Shown here piece after piece: positions 39,378-49,127 of a stretch of DNA of 64,000 nucleotides. The notes below the pieces were generated by a model. That model worked only from the letters and a program-made list of their open reading frames with translations, was not told the DNA's origin and searched no databases. Location of the stretch: positions 2,666,001-2,730,000 of the forward strand of contig NZ_BHZC01000001.1 of NCBI RefSeq assembly GCF_003865135.1, written 5' to 3'. The translations under genes were made by a program, and so were the position numbers. Position 1 is the first letter of the stretch. The number at the start of each line of letters is the position of its first letter. The stretch comes from Streptomyces chrestomyceticus JCM 4735. Its GTDB lineage: Bacteria; Actinomycetota; Actinomycetes; Streptomycetales; Streptomycetaceae.

Positions 39378-40823
39378 CTACAGGTCCAGACCGGTCAGCA
39401 CGAGCACCCGCTCGTAGGTGTAGTCCTCCATCGCGAAGCGCACACCCTCGCGGCCCACACCGGACTGCTTGGCGCCGCCGTACGGCATCTGGTCCGCGCG
39501 GTAGGACGGCACGTCGCCGACGATCACGCCGCCGACCTCCAGCGCCCGGTGCGCCCGGAACGCGGTCTGCACGTCGTGCGTGAACACGCCCGCCTGGAGG
39601 CCGTACTTGGAGTTGTTGACGGCGGCGAACGCCGCCTCCTCGCCGTCCACCTTCGTCAGGGTCAGGACCGGGCCGAAGACCTCCTCGCAGGCGAGGGTCG
39701 CGCCGGCGGGCACGTCCTCCAGCACGGTCGGCGCGTACGAGGCGCCGTCCCGCTTGCCGCCCGCGAGCAGCTTGGCGCCCGCGCCGACGGCCTCGTCCAC
39801 CCACGCCTCGACGCGCTGGGCGGCGGCCTCGCTGACCAGCGGGCCGACCTCGGTCGCGTCGTCCGACGGGTCGCCGGTGACCTGTGCGTTGACGGCCGCC
39901 ACGATCTTCGGGACCAGCCGGTCGTACACCGACGCGTCGGCGATCACCCGCTGCACGGAGATGCAGGACTGGCCGCCCTGGTAGTTGGAGAAGGTGGCGA
40001 TGCGCTGCGCCGCCCAGTCCAGGTCGGCCTCGGAGGCGTAGTCCGCCAGCACCACGGCCGCGCCGTTGCCGCCCAGTTCGAGGGTGCAGTGCTTGCGCGG
40101 CACCGAGTCCATGATCGCGTAGCCGACCTGCTCGGAACCGGTGAAGGAGATCACCGGCAGCCGCTCGTCCTGCACCAGCGCCGGCATCCGGTCGTTGGGC
40201 ACCGGAAGGATCGACCAGGAACCGGCCGGCAGGTCGGTCTCGGCCAGCAGCTCGCCCAGGATCAGGCCGGACAGCGGGGTGGCCGGGGCCGGCTTGAGGA
40301 TGATCGGCACGCCCGCCGCGATCGCCGGGGCGATCTTGTGGGCGCAGAGGTTGAGCGGGAAGTTGAAGGGCGCGATGCCCAGCACCGTGCCGCGCGGGAA
40401 GCGGCGGGTCAGGGCGAGCCGGCCGGCGCCGCCCGCGTCGGTGTCCAGACGCTGCGCCTCGCCGCCGTTGAAGCGGCGGGCCTCCTCGGCGGCGAACCGG
40501 AAGACGGAGACGGCACGGCCCAGTTCGCCGCGGGCCCACTTCATGGGCTTGCCGTTCTCGGCGGAGATGAGCCGGGCGATCTCCTCGGTGCGCTCCACCA
40601 GGCGCCGCTGCACATGGTCCAGCGCCGCGGCCCGCACATGGGCGGGGGTGGCAGCGAACGCTTCCTGCACGGCGACGGAGGCCGCGACGGCCTCCTCGGT
40701 CTGGGCCTCGGTGGGAACGCTCACCGTGCCGACGAGACGGCCGTCCCAGGGGGAGGTGACGTCGAAGGTGTCCTCGCCGGTGGCCTGGCGACCGGCGAGC
40801 CAAAAGGCGGTGGGAGAAGTCAC
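39378..40823 (-). CDS. aldehyde dehydrogenase family protein
   Basis: A 481-residue NAD(P)-dependent aldehyde dehydrogenase with catalytic Cys287 (GGQSCISVQR), general base Glu249 (LELGGNG) and the FTGS nucleotide block. It oxidises an aldehyde to an acid; family type points to succinate-semialdehyde or glyceraldehyde-type substrates. The PucR regulator behind it and gabT 5 kb away make GABA or polyamine catabolism the likely context. GTG 40823 (SPTAFWLAGRQ) fits family length; longer in-frame reading upstream is not supported. Confidence 0.92.
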   Translation of the reverse strand: MTSPTAFWLAGRQATGEDTFDVTSPWDGRLVGTVSVPTEAQTEEAVAASVAVQEAFAATPAHVRAAALDHVQRRLVERTEEIARLISAENGKPMKWARGELGRAVSVFRFAAEEARRFNGGEAQRLDTDAGGAGRLALTRRFPRGTVLGIAPFNFPLNLCAHKIAPAIAAGVPIILKPAPATPLSGLILGELLAETDLPAGSWSILPVPNDRMPALVQDERLPVISFTGSEQVGYAIMDSVPRKHCTLELGGNGAAVVLADYASEADLDWAAQRIATFSNYQGGQSCISVQRVIADASVYDRLVPKIVAAVNAQVTGDPSDDATEVGPLVSEAAAQRVEAWVDEAVGAGAKLLAGGKRDGASYAPTVLEDVPAGATLACEEVFGPVLTLTKVDGEEAAFAAVNNSKYGLQAGVFTHDVQTAFRAHRALEVGGVIVGDVPSYRADQMPYGGAKQSGVGREGVRFAMEDYTYERVLVLTGLDL

Positions 40824-40992
40824 AGGGGTCCCGGCCCTTCCGAAGTGGGGGTGGTACGGACGGCCCTCGCGGGCCTGGGTCCACCGTAGGGGCGGGGTGC
40901 GGCCACGGCGTTTGTCCGGCGCGGAGTAGTCGTACGGCGCCGCCCGCCGCATTGGCGTACGCGGACGGGGCACGGGCCGTCTCCTGCGCCGG

Positions 40993-42648
40993 CTACTCCC
41001 CCGGACCGTCCTCGTACGGGTCCGCCACCGCCGCCGTCGCCTTCAGCGCCAGCCACAGCTCCATCCGTACGTCCGGGTCGTCCAGCGAGCGGCCGAGGAT
41101 CTCCTCCACCCGCCGCATCCGGTAGCGCAGGGTGTGCCGGTGCACGCCCAGGTCGGCGGCGGCCGCGTCCCACTGGCCGTGCCGGGACAGCCAGGCGTGC
41201 AGCGAGGCGACGAGGTCCCCGCGGCCGGTGGCGTCGTGCTCGCGCAGGGCGCGCAACAGGCCGTCGGCGAAGGCCCGTACGGCGTCGTCGGCCAGCAGCG
41301 GCAGCACCGAACCGGACGCCACGTCCTCGTGCTCGACGAGCACCCGGCCGCGGCGGCGGGCGACCGACAGGGCCTGCTCGGCCTGGCGGTGGGCGTGCGC
41401 GGCGTCCCGCGGCCCGGACGGCGCGGACAGGCCGACGGCGAGCTGCGCGCCGGACCGCCCCGCCTCGGCCCGCGCCGCGCGCCCGCGCGGCAGCGGCTGC
41501 CCGCCGTACCGGGCCTGGGCCGCGGCGGCGTGCTCGGCGCACGCCTCGACGGCGGCCCCGCCGTCGGCGGCCAGCACGACCAGCCGGGCGCCCTCCGGTA
41601 CGGCCAGCACGGCCTCGCCGGTACGGGCCGCCGCCGACTCCATGGCGTCGGCGAGCGCGTCCAGGGCGGGCGGCGCGTCGCCGGACTCCGTGCCGTCGGC
41701 GGCGACCGGCTCGGCGACCACCACCCGGAAGGGCGCGTCCAGGAGACCGCCGTACAGCCGGCCCGCGACCGCCCGCGCGTGGTCCGGCTCACCGGCCAGC
41801 AGCATCCGCAGCACCGCGGCGCCGAGCCGCTGCTCGGCCTCCTGGAGGGCGCGGGAGCGCTCGGTGGTCAGCGTCAGGAGGGCGACGGCGGAGTGCACGG
41901 CGAAGCGTTCGGCGGTGCCCAGCGGCGCGCCCGTACCGACCGCGAGGACGCCGCGGGCGCGGCGGCCGGTGCCCAGCGACTGGAGCTCCACACGGTCGTC
42001 GCCCTCGGCGTCGCTGACGACGGAGCTGGCGGGGGCCGGGCGCTCGCGCAGCCGCCCCACGTCGCCGCTCAGCCGCGCGGCGCGGCGGGCCGCCCAGTCG
42101 GGGGCCGCCGCGACCACCGTGCCGGACGCGTCGTACAGCGCGGCCCACCCCTTGAGGTGCGCGGCGAGCCGGGCCAGCAGCTCGGCCGGGCCCTCGGTGC
42201 CGAGGGCGGCCCGGGTCAGCTCGCGCTGCGCCTCGAAGCCCTCGGTCACGGCGCGGTACTGGTCGGCGGCGACCGCGGCGGAGACGGCCTTGCTGATGGC
42301 GATGAACGGGGTGCTGCGGGGCACGCCCAGCAGCGGCAGTCCCTCCTCGGCGGCGGCGGTGACCAGCGCCCGCGGCACGTCCTCGTAGTTGACGCCGACC
42401 GCGAAGCCGAGCCCGACGACACCGGCGCCCGCGACCCGCCGCACGTACCGGCGGGCCGTCGCCGGGTCCTCGGCGTCCAGCTTGAGGGCGGTGATGAGCA
42501 GCAGCTCGCCGCCCTCCATGTACGGCACCGGGTCGATCAGCTCACTGGCGTGCGCCCAGCGCACCGGGGTGTCCAGCCGGTCCTCGCCCGCGAGCACCGT
42601 CAGCTTGAGCGCGGAGTGGTGGGCCAGGGAGGCGAGCGTGTGCGGCAT
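40993..42648 (-). CDS. PucR-family transcriptional regulator
   Basis: A 551-residue PucR regulator: an N-terminal PucR domain (PHTLASLAHHSALKLTVLAG), a GGDEF-like middle part, and a C-terminal PucR-type helix-turn-helix (LGVHRHTLRYRMRRVEEI). ATG 42648 has GAAGG upstream. It is upstream of and in line with the aldehyde dehydrogenase gene (169-base gap). PucR proteins often activate amine, purine or GABA degradation on sensing a pathway metabolite, so the dehydrogenase and gabT are likely targets. Confidence 0.92.
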   Translation of the reverse strand: MPHTLASLAHHSALKLTVLAGEDRLDTPVRWAHASELIDPVPYMEGGELLLITALKLDAEDPATARRYVRRVAGAGVVGLGFAVGVNYEDVPRALVTAAAEEGLPLLGVPRSTPFIAISKAVSAAVAADQYRAVTEGFEAQRELTRAALGTEGPAELLARLAAHLKGWAALYDASGTVVAAAPDWAARRAARLSGDVGRLRERPAPASSVVSDAEGDDRVELQSLGTGRRARGVLAVGTGAPLGTAERFAVHSAVALLTLTTERSRALQEAEQRLGAAVLRMLLAGEPDHARAVAGRLYGGLLDAPFRVVVAEPVAADGTESGDAPPALDALADAMESAAARTGEAVLAVPEGARLVVLAADGGAAVEACAEHAAAAQARYGGQPLPRGRAARAEAGRSGAQLAVGLSAPSGPRDAAHAHRQAEQALSVARRRGRVLVEHEDVASGSVLPLLADDAVRAFADGLLRALREHDATGRGDLVASLHAWLSRHGQWDAAAADLGVHRHTLRYRMRRVEEILGRSLDDPDVRMELWLALKATAAVADPYEDGPGE

Positions 42649-42918
42649 GGGACCTTCGGGGGCGTCGGCGGGCGGGCGTGCTGTCGGCGGGCCGGCGCTG
42701 CGCCGTCCCGTATGAACGGTCGCTGCCGATTCTGCCTCAGTGGAGGGGTGCGGGGGTGGGATCGTCCGGGGATGCAGCCGTACGGGTGGGGGTGGCCCTG
42801 GCAGCGTGACACCCGCGACGGCCTGGAAATCGGGTGGACGCGCCGGGCCCGGCCGTGAGCTGATCGGCACCGACCGGTTCGGCAGCACGTCGGCACCCGC
42901 TCGCTCCGGAGGAGCCTC

Positions 42919-43323
42919 ATGACCCGCTTCACGACCGTGCCCGGCCTGTTCCCGCCCCCGCTCTACTCGCACGCCGCCGTCGTCGAGGCGGGTGAACGCC
43001 TGGTCTTCTCGGCGGGCGCGGTCCCGCTGGACGCGGACGGCGCCCTCGTCGGCCCGGACGACCGCCCGGCCCAGACCCGCCAGGTCCTCGCCAACCTCGC
43101 CGTCCAGTTGGAAGCGGCCGGCAGCGGCCTGGACCAGGTGCTCGCCAGCACCGTGTACGTCGTCGGCAGTGCTCCGGAGGACCTCTCCGCGGTCTGGGAC
43201 GAGATCCGCGCCTCGGCCCTGTCCACCGGCCCGCACACCTCCACGCTCGTGGGCGTGACCGTCCTCGGCTACCCGGGACAACTGGTGGAGGTCACGGCTA
43301 CGGGGGTGGTGCGGGAGGAGTGA
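42919..43323 (+). CDS. RidA family protein
   Basis: A 134-residue RidA/YjgF protein, a trimeric enamine/imine deaminase family that clears reactive 2-aminoacrylate-type intermediates. It shows LYSHAAVVEAGERLVFSAG and the QVLANLAVQLEAAGSGLDQV block. CCGGAGGAG lies 5 bases before the ATG. It is divergent from pucR, which fits an accessory role in amine catabolism. It is convergent with the broken ATPase gene, with only 12 bases between. Confidence 0.9.
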   Translation: MTRFTTVPGLFPPPLYSHAAVVEAGERLVFSAGAVPLDADGALVGPDDRPAQTRQVLANLAVQLEAAGSGLDQVLASTVYVVGSAPEDLSAVWDEIRASALSTGPHTSTLVGVTVLGYPGQLVEVTATGVVREE

Positions 43324-43335
43324 CCCAGGCCCTCC

Positions 43336-45477
43336 TCACCCCCGAAGATCCACCAACACCGGCGGCGCATGCTCCCCCCGCACCGACGTCACCGACAGCA
43401 CCCCGTGCCCCGGGGGACGGAGTTGGCCAGGTCGGAGGCGGACCAGCGTTCGCGCTCGACGGTGCGGACGGTGACCGCCTTGGCGGTGGCGGCCTTGCCG
43501 GTGACCAGGTGGCGGAAGAGGTGGAACGCCTTCATCGCGGCGCCCTCGGCGATGATCTGACGGTCGGTCACGTCCCGGGTCTCGACCCACTCCTTGCCCC
43601 AGACCTCGGCGAACCGCGCCCCGTCCCAGGTCGTCACGCCCGCGAACGCCATCCGGCAGCCCACCGCGCCCAGCAGCGCGCTGCGCAGCGACTCGGGGAC
43701 GTCGTCGAGGGAGCGCAGGGTCATCAGGACGCCCGCGTTGGCGGCGCGCAGCCGTTGCAGGCCGCGCAGGGATTCGGCGGTGACGGTGTGCGCCGCGTCG
43801 TCCAGGACCAGGCAGGCGAAGAGCGAGCGGTCACCGCGGGCGGCCGCGCACTCGGTGAACTGGGCGAGCACCAGCCGGGCCAGGATGCGCGACGCCTCGG
43901 CGTGACCGCGTTCGGGCAGGTCGACGCGGACGCGCAGCGGGCGGTCGAGGGCGCGCAGGGAGAGCTGGCGGTCGCCGCCCTCGGGGCGGAAGTACGGCGC
44001 GAAGGCGGGCGGTCGAGGAGGGCGAGGCGGTCGGCGAGCAGGTCGCCGACGTCGCCGGGGCGCCCGGACTGCCGTGCGCGGGCGTCCAGTTCGCGCAACT
44101 GGGCGTGCGACTCGGTGGTCTTCAGGGCGGTGCGCAGCGCGGCGAGCGCCGTGTCCGATCCGTCGAGGAGTTCGCGGAGTTCGGGGACGGACGGGAAGCG
44201 ACGGTGCGCGGTCCGGAACGGGCCGAGCAGTTGGCCGAGCGCGGTCGCGGCGCGTCGGCTGTCACCGCCGGGCTGGGTGGCGGCGAGGTCGCCGACGAGC
44301 GCTTCGGCGAGGATGCCGGCCGCTTCGTCGGGGTCGGTGGTGCCGCCGTACAGGTCGAGGTCGCAGTCCGGTTCGGGCGCGCCGATCCGGACGATCACGT
44401 CGAACGCGTCGTCCGGGCCGAGGGCGGAGCCGGCCGCGCCGACGGCGACCACGGCACTCCGGCCGGCCAGCGCCTGGAGGCACAGGGACTCCACGACCGG
44501 CCGCACCACCCGGGTGGTCTTGCCGCAGCCGGGCGGGCCGACGGCCAGCAACGAGGTGCCCAGCAGCGCCGGGTCGAGGGCGAAGCCCGTACCGCGGTGC
44601 TGGTGGGGGTTGCGCGGGTGGTCGGTGGCGGTGCCGATGCGCACCTGGTGGGCGAGCAGGTCGTGGTGGGCCGTGCGGACGGGCAGGTCGCGCTGCCCGG
44701 AGGGGTGGGCGCAGGCGGCGGCGCCGTGGCGCAGGACGGTGTCGGTGAAGGAGGCGAGGGAGTTGTGGCCGGAACGCACCGAGTGCCAGGCGCGTTCGAT
44801 GCGCGCCACGTCGACGTCGTTCATGCGCCCGGCGAGCGTCTCGGCGGTGAGCTTGTCGGCGGCGTCGGGCGCGCCGCCCGCACGCAGTGCGGGCCACTGG
44901 GCGCGGTCCTCCTGCGGCTCCGGTACGGCGTCGGGGCGGCGTTCCCTGGCACGGCGCAGTACGGGCCCGAGGCAGCGCCGCCCCAGTTCGGCCCAGCGGC
45001 CGAGGCGTCCGAAGACGAGGACGAGGAGGGCGAGGAAGAGCGCGTAGTAGAGGTACGTGACCCAGACGAAGATCATCTTGTCGCCGCCGGCCGCGCGCCA
45101 GGAGTCGGGCGTCAGGAGCAGCAGCGGGTAGAGCCAGTACGGGCCGAGGTAGCCGTTCCAGAGCAGCGACCAGAGCAGCCAGCCGCACAGGAACGAGATC
45201 AGCGCGCCGGTGACGAGCTGCCGGGTGGGCACCCGGTCGGGGCTCTCCTCGGGCCGGGGCACGTGCCCGTACGTCCAGATGCCGGGCGCGGCGGCCCGGC
45301 GGGGGCGCGCAGCCAGCGCAGGAACGTACCGTCCCCGGGGGCGGCGGGCGGCGCCGGCGGCACCGGCGGGATTCTCGGGGCCGGCGGCGCGGACGGGACC
45401 GGTGGTGCCGTGGGGCGGGGTACGGGGTGGTCGGTGCGGGTGTGCGGTGCGTCGTGCTGCGTGCCCTCGGTGTCCAT
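43336..45477 (-). pseudogene. membrane-anchored ATPase, broken by three apparent single-base deletions
   Basis: Four frame segments make one protein of about 714 residues. Segment 1 starts at ATG 45477 (MDTEGTQHD) and is Pro-rich. It shifts at the G run 45301-45305 to segment 2, with two or three membrane helices and the Walker A GPPGCGKTT. It shifts near 44004-44012 to segment 3 (APYFRPEGGDRQ…), and at 43412-43416 to the end (HGVLSVTSVRGEHAPPVL). Each junction needs one added base. I recall an intact homologue near gabT in other Streptomyces, sometimes labelled ATP/GTP-binding or type VI secretion protein; the layout resembles VirD4/TraG-type ATPases. It is divergent from gabT. Confidence 0.75.
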
Positions 45478-45647
45478 CCGGTGCCCCTCGTCCCCCTTGA
45501 GACGTCCGGACGCCGGACGGAGACGGTTCCGCCCGTGCGCCCTGCTGTTCCCGCGCATTGCCGCCGTTCAATCTACTGGCCGCGGAGCGCCGCTATGTCC
45601 GGTGCGGACAACGCAACACGCGCACTTCTCCCGAACGGAACATGCCG

Positions 45648-45714
45648 ACGTCCCGTTCCTCCCCCTAGCCTGCGAGCACAACCCCTTCCGTACGTCTTCA
45701 GTACGTCCCGTTCC
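45648..45714 (+). promoter_or_regulatory. 12-base direct repeat upstream of gabT
   Basis: ACGTCCCGTTCC occurs at 45648-45659 and 45703-45714. The second copy ends 17 bases before the gabT ATG and a TAGCCT -10-like hexamer lies between at 45666-45671. Candidate operator, possibly for the PucR regulator. Confidence 0.35.
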
Positions 45715-45731
45715 ACCCCCAGGAGACTGCC

Positions 45732-47081
45732 ATGACCGAACTGTCCGGAGGCCCCGCCCTCCCCCAGGAGCGTCGCGTCGTCACCGCGATCCCCGGCCCG
45801 AAGTCCCAGGAGCTGTGGGCCCGCAAGCAGGCCACCGTGGCCGGTGGTGTCGGGGCGGTGCTGCCCGTCTTCGCCAAGCGCGCGGGCGGCGGCATCCTGG
45901 AGGACGTCGACGGCAACTCCTTCATCGACTTCGGCTCCGGCATCGCCGTGACCTCGGTCGGCAACAGCGCGGAGGCCGTGGTGCGCCGCGCCACCGCGCA
46001 GCTCGCCGACTTCACCCACACCTGTGTGATGGTCACGCCGTACGAGCCGTACGTGGAGGTCTGTGAGCAGCTCGCCGAGCTGACGCCGGGCGACCACGCG
46101 AAGAAGTCGGCGCTGTTCAACTCCGGCGCGGAGGCCGTGGAGAACGCCGTCAAGATCGCCCGCGCGTACACCAAGCGCCAGGCGGTCGTCGTCTTCGACC
46201 ACGGCTACCACGGCCGGACGAACCTGACGATGGCGCTGACCGCGAAGAACATGCCGTACAAGCACGGCTTCGGACCGTTCGCGCCCGAGGTCTACCGGGT
46301 GCCGCTGGCCTACCCCTACCGCTGGCTGACCGGCCCGGAGAACTGCGCCAAGGAGGCCGCGGACCAGGCCATCTCGCAGATCACCAAGCAGATCGGCGCG
46401 GAGAACGTGGCCGCGATCATCATCGAGCCGGTGCTCGGCGAGGGTGGCTTCATCGAGCCGGCCAAGGGCTTCCTGCCCGCCATCGCGGAGTTCGCGAAGG
46501 AGAACGGCATCGTCTTCGTCGCGGACGAGATCCAGTCCGGCTTCTGCCGTACCGGTCAGTGGTTCGCGTGCGAGGACGAGAACATCGTCCCGGACCTGAT
46601 CACGACCGCCAAGGGCATCGCGGGCGGCCTGCCGCTGGCCGCCGTCACCGGCCGCGCCGAGATGATGGACGCGGCGCACGCGGGCGGCCTGGGCGGCACC
46701 TACGGCGGCAACCCGGTGGCCTGCGCGGCGGCGCTCGGCTCCATCGAGACCATGCGTGAGCTGGACCTGAACGCCAAGGCCCGCCGGATCGGCGAGATCA
46801 TGAAGCCGCGGCTGGCGGCGATGGCGGAGAAGCACGACATCATCGGCGAGGTGCGCGGCCGGGGCGCGATGATCGCCATCGAGCTCGTGGAGTCCGGTTC
46901 CAAGGAGCCGAACCCGAAGGCGACCGCGGCGCTGGCGGCGGCGTGCCACCAGGAGGGCCTGCTGGTGCTGACCACCGGCACGTACGGCAACGTGCTGCGC
47001 TTCCTGCCGCCGCTGGTCATCGGCGAGGACCTGCTGAACGAGGGCCTGGACATCATCGAGAGCGCGCTCGCGACGGTGTGA
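45732..47081 (+). CDS. gabT: 4-aminobutyrate--2-oxoglutarate transaminase
   Basis: A 449-residue class III aminotransferase of the GabT type, converting GABA to succinate semialdehyde. The PLP lysine is Lys294 (TTAKGIAGG). GTGQ-type contacts include FNSGAEAVENAVKIAR, DHGYHGRTN and ADEIQSGFCRTG. AGGAGA lies just before the ATG. An aldehyde dehydrogenase and a PucR regulator lie to the left and polyamine-type genes 14 kb to the right, so polyamine/GABA degradation is the likely role. Assignment is firm. Confidence 0.95.
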   Translation: MTELSGGPALPQERRVVTAIPGPKSQELWARKQATVAGGVGAVLPVFAKRAGGGILEDVDGNSFIDFGSGIAVTSVGNSAEAVVRRATAQLADFTHTCVMVTPYEPYVEVCEQLAELTPGDHAKKSALFNSGAEAVENAVKIARAYTKRQAVVVFDHGYHGRTNLTMALTAKNMPYKHGFGPFAPEVYRVPLAYPYRWLTGPENCAKEAADQAISQITKQIGAENVAAIIIEPVLGEGGFIEPAKGFLPAIAEFAKENGIVFVADEIQSGFCRTGQWFACEDENIVPDLITTAKGIAGGLPLAAVTGRAEMMDAAHAGGLGGTYGGNPVACAAALGSIETMRELDLNAKARRIGEIMKPRLAAMAEKHDIIGEVRGRGAMIAIELVESGSKEPNPKATAALAAACHQEGLLVLTTGTYGNVLRFLPPLVIGEDLLNEGLDIIESALATV

Positions 47082-47184
47082 CCCGAGGGAACCGGCGGCA
47101 GGTCGTGAAGAATGTGTGCGGGGCCGATGGCGGGCAGGTGATCCGGCTGTCCGGGCCCGGCTCCCTGCCGTACGGTTTCTGCAG

Positions 47185-48099
47185 ATGAGCGAAACACTCC
47201 GCCCGCAGGGGACTGCGGGCGACGCCCGGCCGGCGCTTCCCCAGCTACGGCCGAGCCGTGCCTTCGCGCACGACTCCGGGGCCGCGCGCCCCGGAAATCC
47301 TCACCGATCGGACGGCCGCCCGCCCCAGACCCCCCGGGGCGCGCGGACCTCCGGTCAGCGCGGCCGCCTCGGAACCACCCCCCCTGTTCCGAGGCGGCCG
47401 GCCTTCTTCGTCCGCCCCCTCCTGTGGGCGGGCGTCCTGTGCGCCGCGCTCTTCGCGGCCCTCACCTGGCAGGTGGCTTCCGACGGCCCGCTGCGCGCGC
47501 TGGACGAGCGCTTCGGCCGCGCCGTCGTGCACAGCCCGGTGCCCACCGCCCTGGCCGAGTTCTTCGCCGACCTCGGCAACACGGTCGTGGCGGTGCCGAT
47601 GCTGGCACTCGCCGCGCTGTACGCGGCCTGGCGCGGACGGCGGGCGGCGGCCCCGCGCTGGTGGCTGCCGCCGTTGGCCTCCCTGGTCACGATGGCCGTG
47701 GTGCCCGCGGTAGTCGTTCCGGTGAAGACGTGGCTGGCCCGGCCGGGGCCCCCGGAGATGGCGGGCGGCGCGCACGCCGGTTTCTTCCCGTCCGGGCACG
47801 GAGCGACGGCGGCCGTCGCGTACGGAGCGGTGGCCCTGCTGCTCGCCGCACCGTGGACCGCATACCCGGGACGGTCGTACGGACCGGCGCTGGCGGCCGC
47901 CGTGGTGCTGCTCGATCTCGCGGTCGGCGTCGGCCTGGTGCGCCGCGCCTATCACTGGCCGCTGGACGTGCTGGCCAGTTGGTGCCTGGCCGGGGTGCTG
48001 CTCGCGGCCTGCGCGGCGGTGTGCGGGCGAAGGGCGGACCGCCCGCACACGGCGGACGACGGTCAGCCCGCCGCGCCGACCAGCTCCGACGCGATGTAG
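47185..48099 (+). CDS. PAP2 family phosphatase
   Basis: A 304-residue integral membrane phosphatase with six predicted helices from about residue 70. The PAP2 motifs are KTWLARPGPP, PSGHGATAA and RRAYHWPLDVLAS, so the active site is complete. Substrate likely a lipid diphosphate or phosphatidate. The start is uncertain: ATG 47185 gives 70 odd, disordered residues encoded across a perfect 15-base hairpin (47361-47400), so a later start is possible though no good one is visible. Its last 37 bases overlap the convergent isonitrile synthase gene, so its C-terminal tail (TADDGQPAAPTSSDAM) may not be original. Confidence 0.82.
   Translation: MSETLRPQGTAGDARPALPQLRPSRAFAHDSGAARPGNPHRSDGRPPQTPRGARTSGQRGRLGTTPPVPRRPAFFVRPLLWAGVLCAALFAALTWQVASDGPLRALDERFGRAVVHSPVPTALAEFFADLGNTVVAVPMLALAALYAAWRGRRAAAPRWWLPPLASLVTMAVVPAVVVPVKTWLARPGPPEMAGGAHAGFFPSGHGATAAVAYGAVALLLAAPWTAYPGRSYGPALAAAVVLLDLAVGVGLVRRAYHWPLDVLASWCLAGVLLAACAAVCGRRADRPHTADDGQPAAPTSSDAM
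47361..47400 (+). terminator. perfect 15-base inverted repeat, probable gabT terminator
   Basis: Arms 47361-47375 and 47386-47400 are fully complementary, with a 10-base C-rich loop. It lies 280 bases past gabT and inside the proposed N-terminal codons of the PAP2 gene. Confidence 0.55.
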
Positions 48100-49127
48100 T
48101 GGCTCGGGCGCCAGCTCGGACCCGCCGGGATGCCCACCCGCTCCGCCTCGTGCCGCTTCATCAGCCGGAAGCGGTCGGTGCCGGTCTGCACGACGACGGC
48201 GTGCCAGGGCGTGAGCCAGTTGTCCGCCGCCTCCAGCAGCGCGATCCCGAACTTCGCCGAGCCGCAGGCCTGCGGGTGGATGGAGAGCCGTACGGTCTGC
48301 CGGTAGTGGTGGGCTATCAGCTCGCCCCACGCCCGGCTGCGCCGCAGCACGCCGTACGCGCGGCTGCGGCACTCGCGCTGCAACTGGGCCTTGGAGCCGG
48401 TCCAGTCCGCGGTGTCCTCGACCAGGAACCGTATGGTGCCCCGGTAGTGGCTGAGCGCCGGCCCGCCGGCCCGTACCTCGGCCCGGAGTTCCTCCACGCT
48501 CTGCGCGTAGTCCTTCTCCAGCAGCGCGCGCTTCTCGTCGTAGCTGCGGCCGTCGTAGACGTGGTCGAGACCGAAGGTGTCGATGTGCCGCAGGCCGTTG
48601 GCGTCGATCATGTCGCGCAGTGCCTTGCCGTACGCGTCGATGTGCGCGTCCGGCACCCGGATGAGGTCGCCGAAGACATGGCCGTCCGAGCAGATCAGCA
48701 GCCGGGCGCCGGGCGGGTAGACCGCGTCGATCGCGGCGCACAGGTCGTCCAGGAAGCGCAGCGAGAGCAGTTCGCCGAGGTCGGGGAGGTGGCCGGCGAC
48801 CTTGGCGGGGTTGGGCGACTTGCAGGGGAACGCCGGCAGGGTCAGCAGCACCGGCTCGCGGCGGGCGACGAAGCCGCGGATCTGGGTGAGCTGTTCGGCG
48901 AAGCACTGTCCGGGCCGGTGGCTGTCGTGGCCGCGGCCCTCGGCGCTGTCGGCGCCGTCTCCCCCGTCGTCCCGGGTGCCCGCCGGGGCGCCGGCGGGCC
49001 TGCGGTGCGGCAGCAGCAGTTCCAGGATGCGGGCGGTGTACTGCTCCGTAAGGGCGGCGAACGCGGCTTCGCCCTCGTCCTCCCCCTGCTCCCCGCGCTC
49101 GGCGTGCTGCTCGTACGTCACGGTCAT
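48063..49127 (-). CDS. isonitrile (isocyanide) synthase, PvcA/IsnA/DIT1 family
   Basis: A 354-residue enzyme of the DIT1/PvcA family. Members turn the alpha-amino group of L-Tyr or L-Trp into an isonitrile, with ribulose 5-phosphate as carbon source. The core PAFPCKSPNPAKVAG, LPDLGELLSL and LLICSDGHVFGDL blocks (about 100-185) match what I know of IsnA/PvcA. The first 70 residues include an Asp/Gly-rich stretch. Start ATG 49127 overlaps the stop of the oxygenase gene (ATGA), so the pair is coupled as in pvcA-pvcB and isnA-isnB. The partner oxygenase points to a vinyl isonitrile; Tyr or Trp cannot be told here. Its 3' end overlaps the PAP2 gene. Confidence 0.9.
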   Translation of the reverse strand: MTVTYEQHAERGEQGEDEGEAAFAALTEQYTARILELLLPHRRPAGAPAGTRDDGGDGADSAEGRGHDSHRPGQCFAEQLTQIRGFVARREPVLLTLPAFPCKSPNPAKVAGHLPDLGELLSLRFLDDLCAAIDAVYPPGARLLICSDGHVFGDLIRVPDAHIDAYGKALRDMIDANGLRHIDTFGLDHVYDGRSYDEKRALLEKDYAQSVEELRAEVRAGGPALSHYRGTIRFLVEDTADWTGSKAQLQRECRSRAYGVLRRSRAWGELIAHHYRQTVRLSIHPQACGSAKFGIALLEAADNWLTPWHAVVVQTGTDRFRLMKRHEAERVGIPAGPSWRPSHYIASELVGAAG

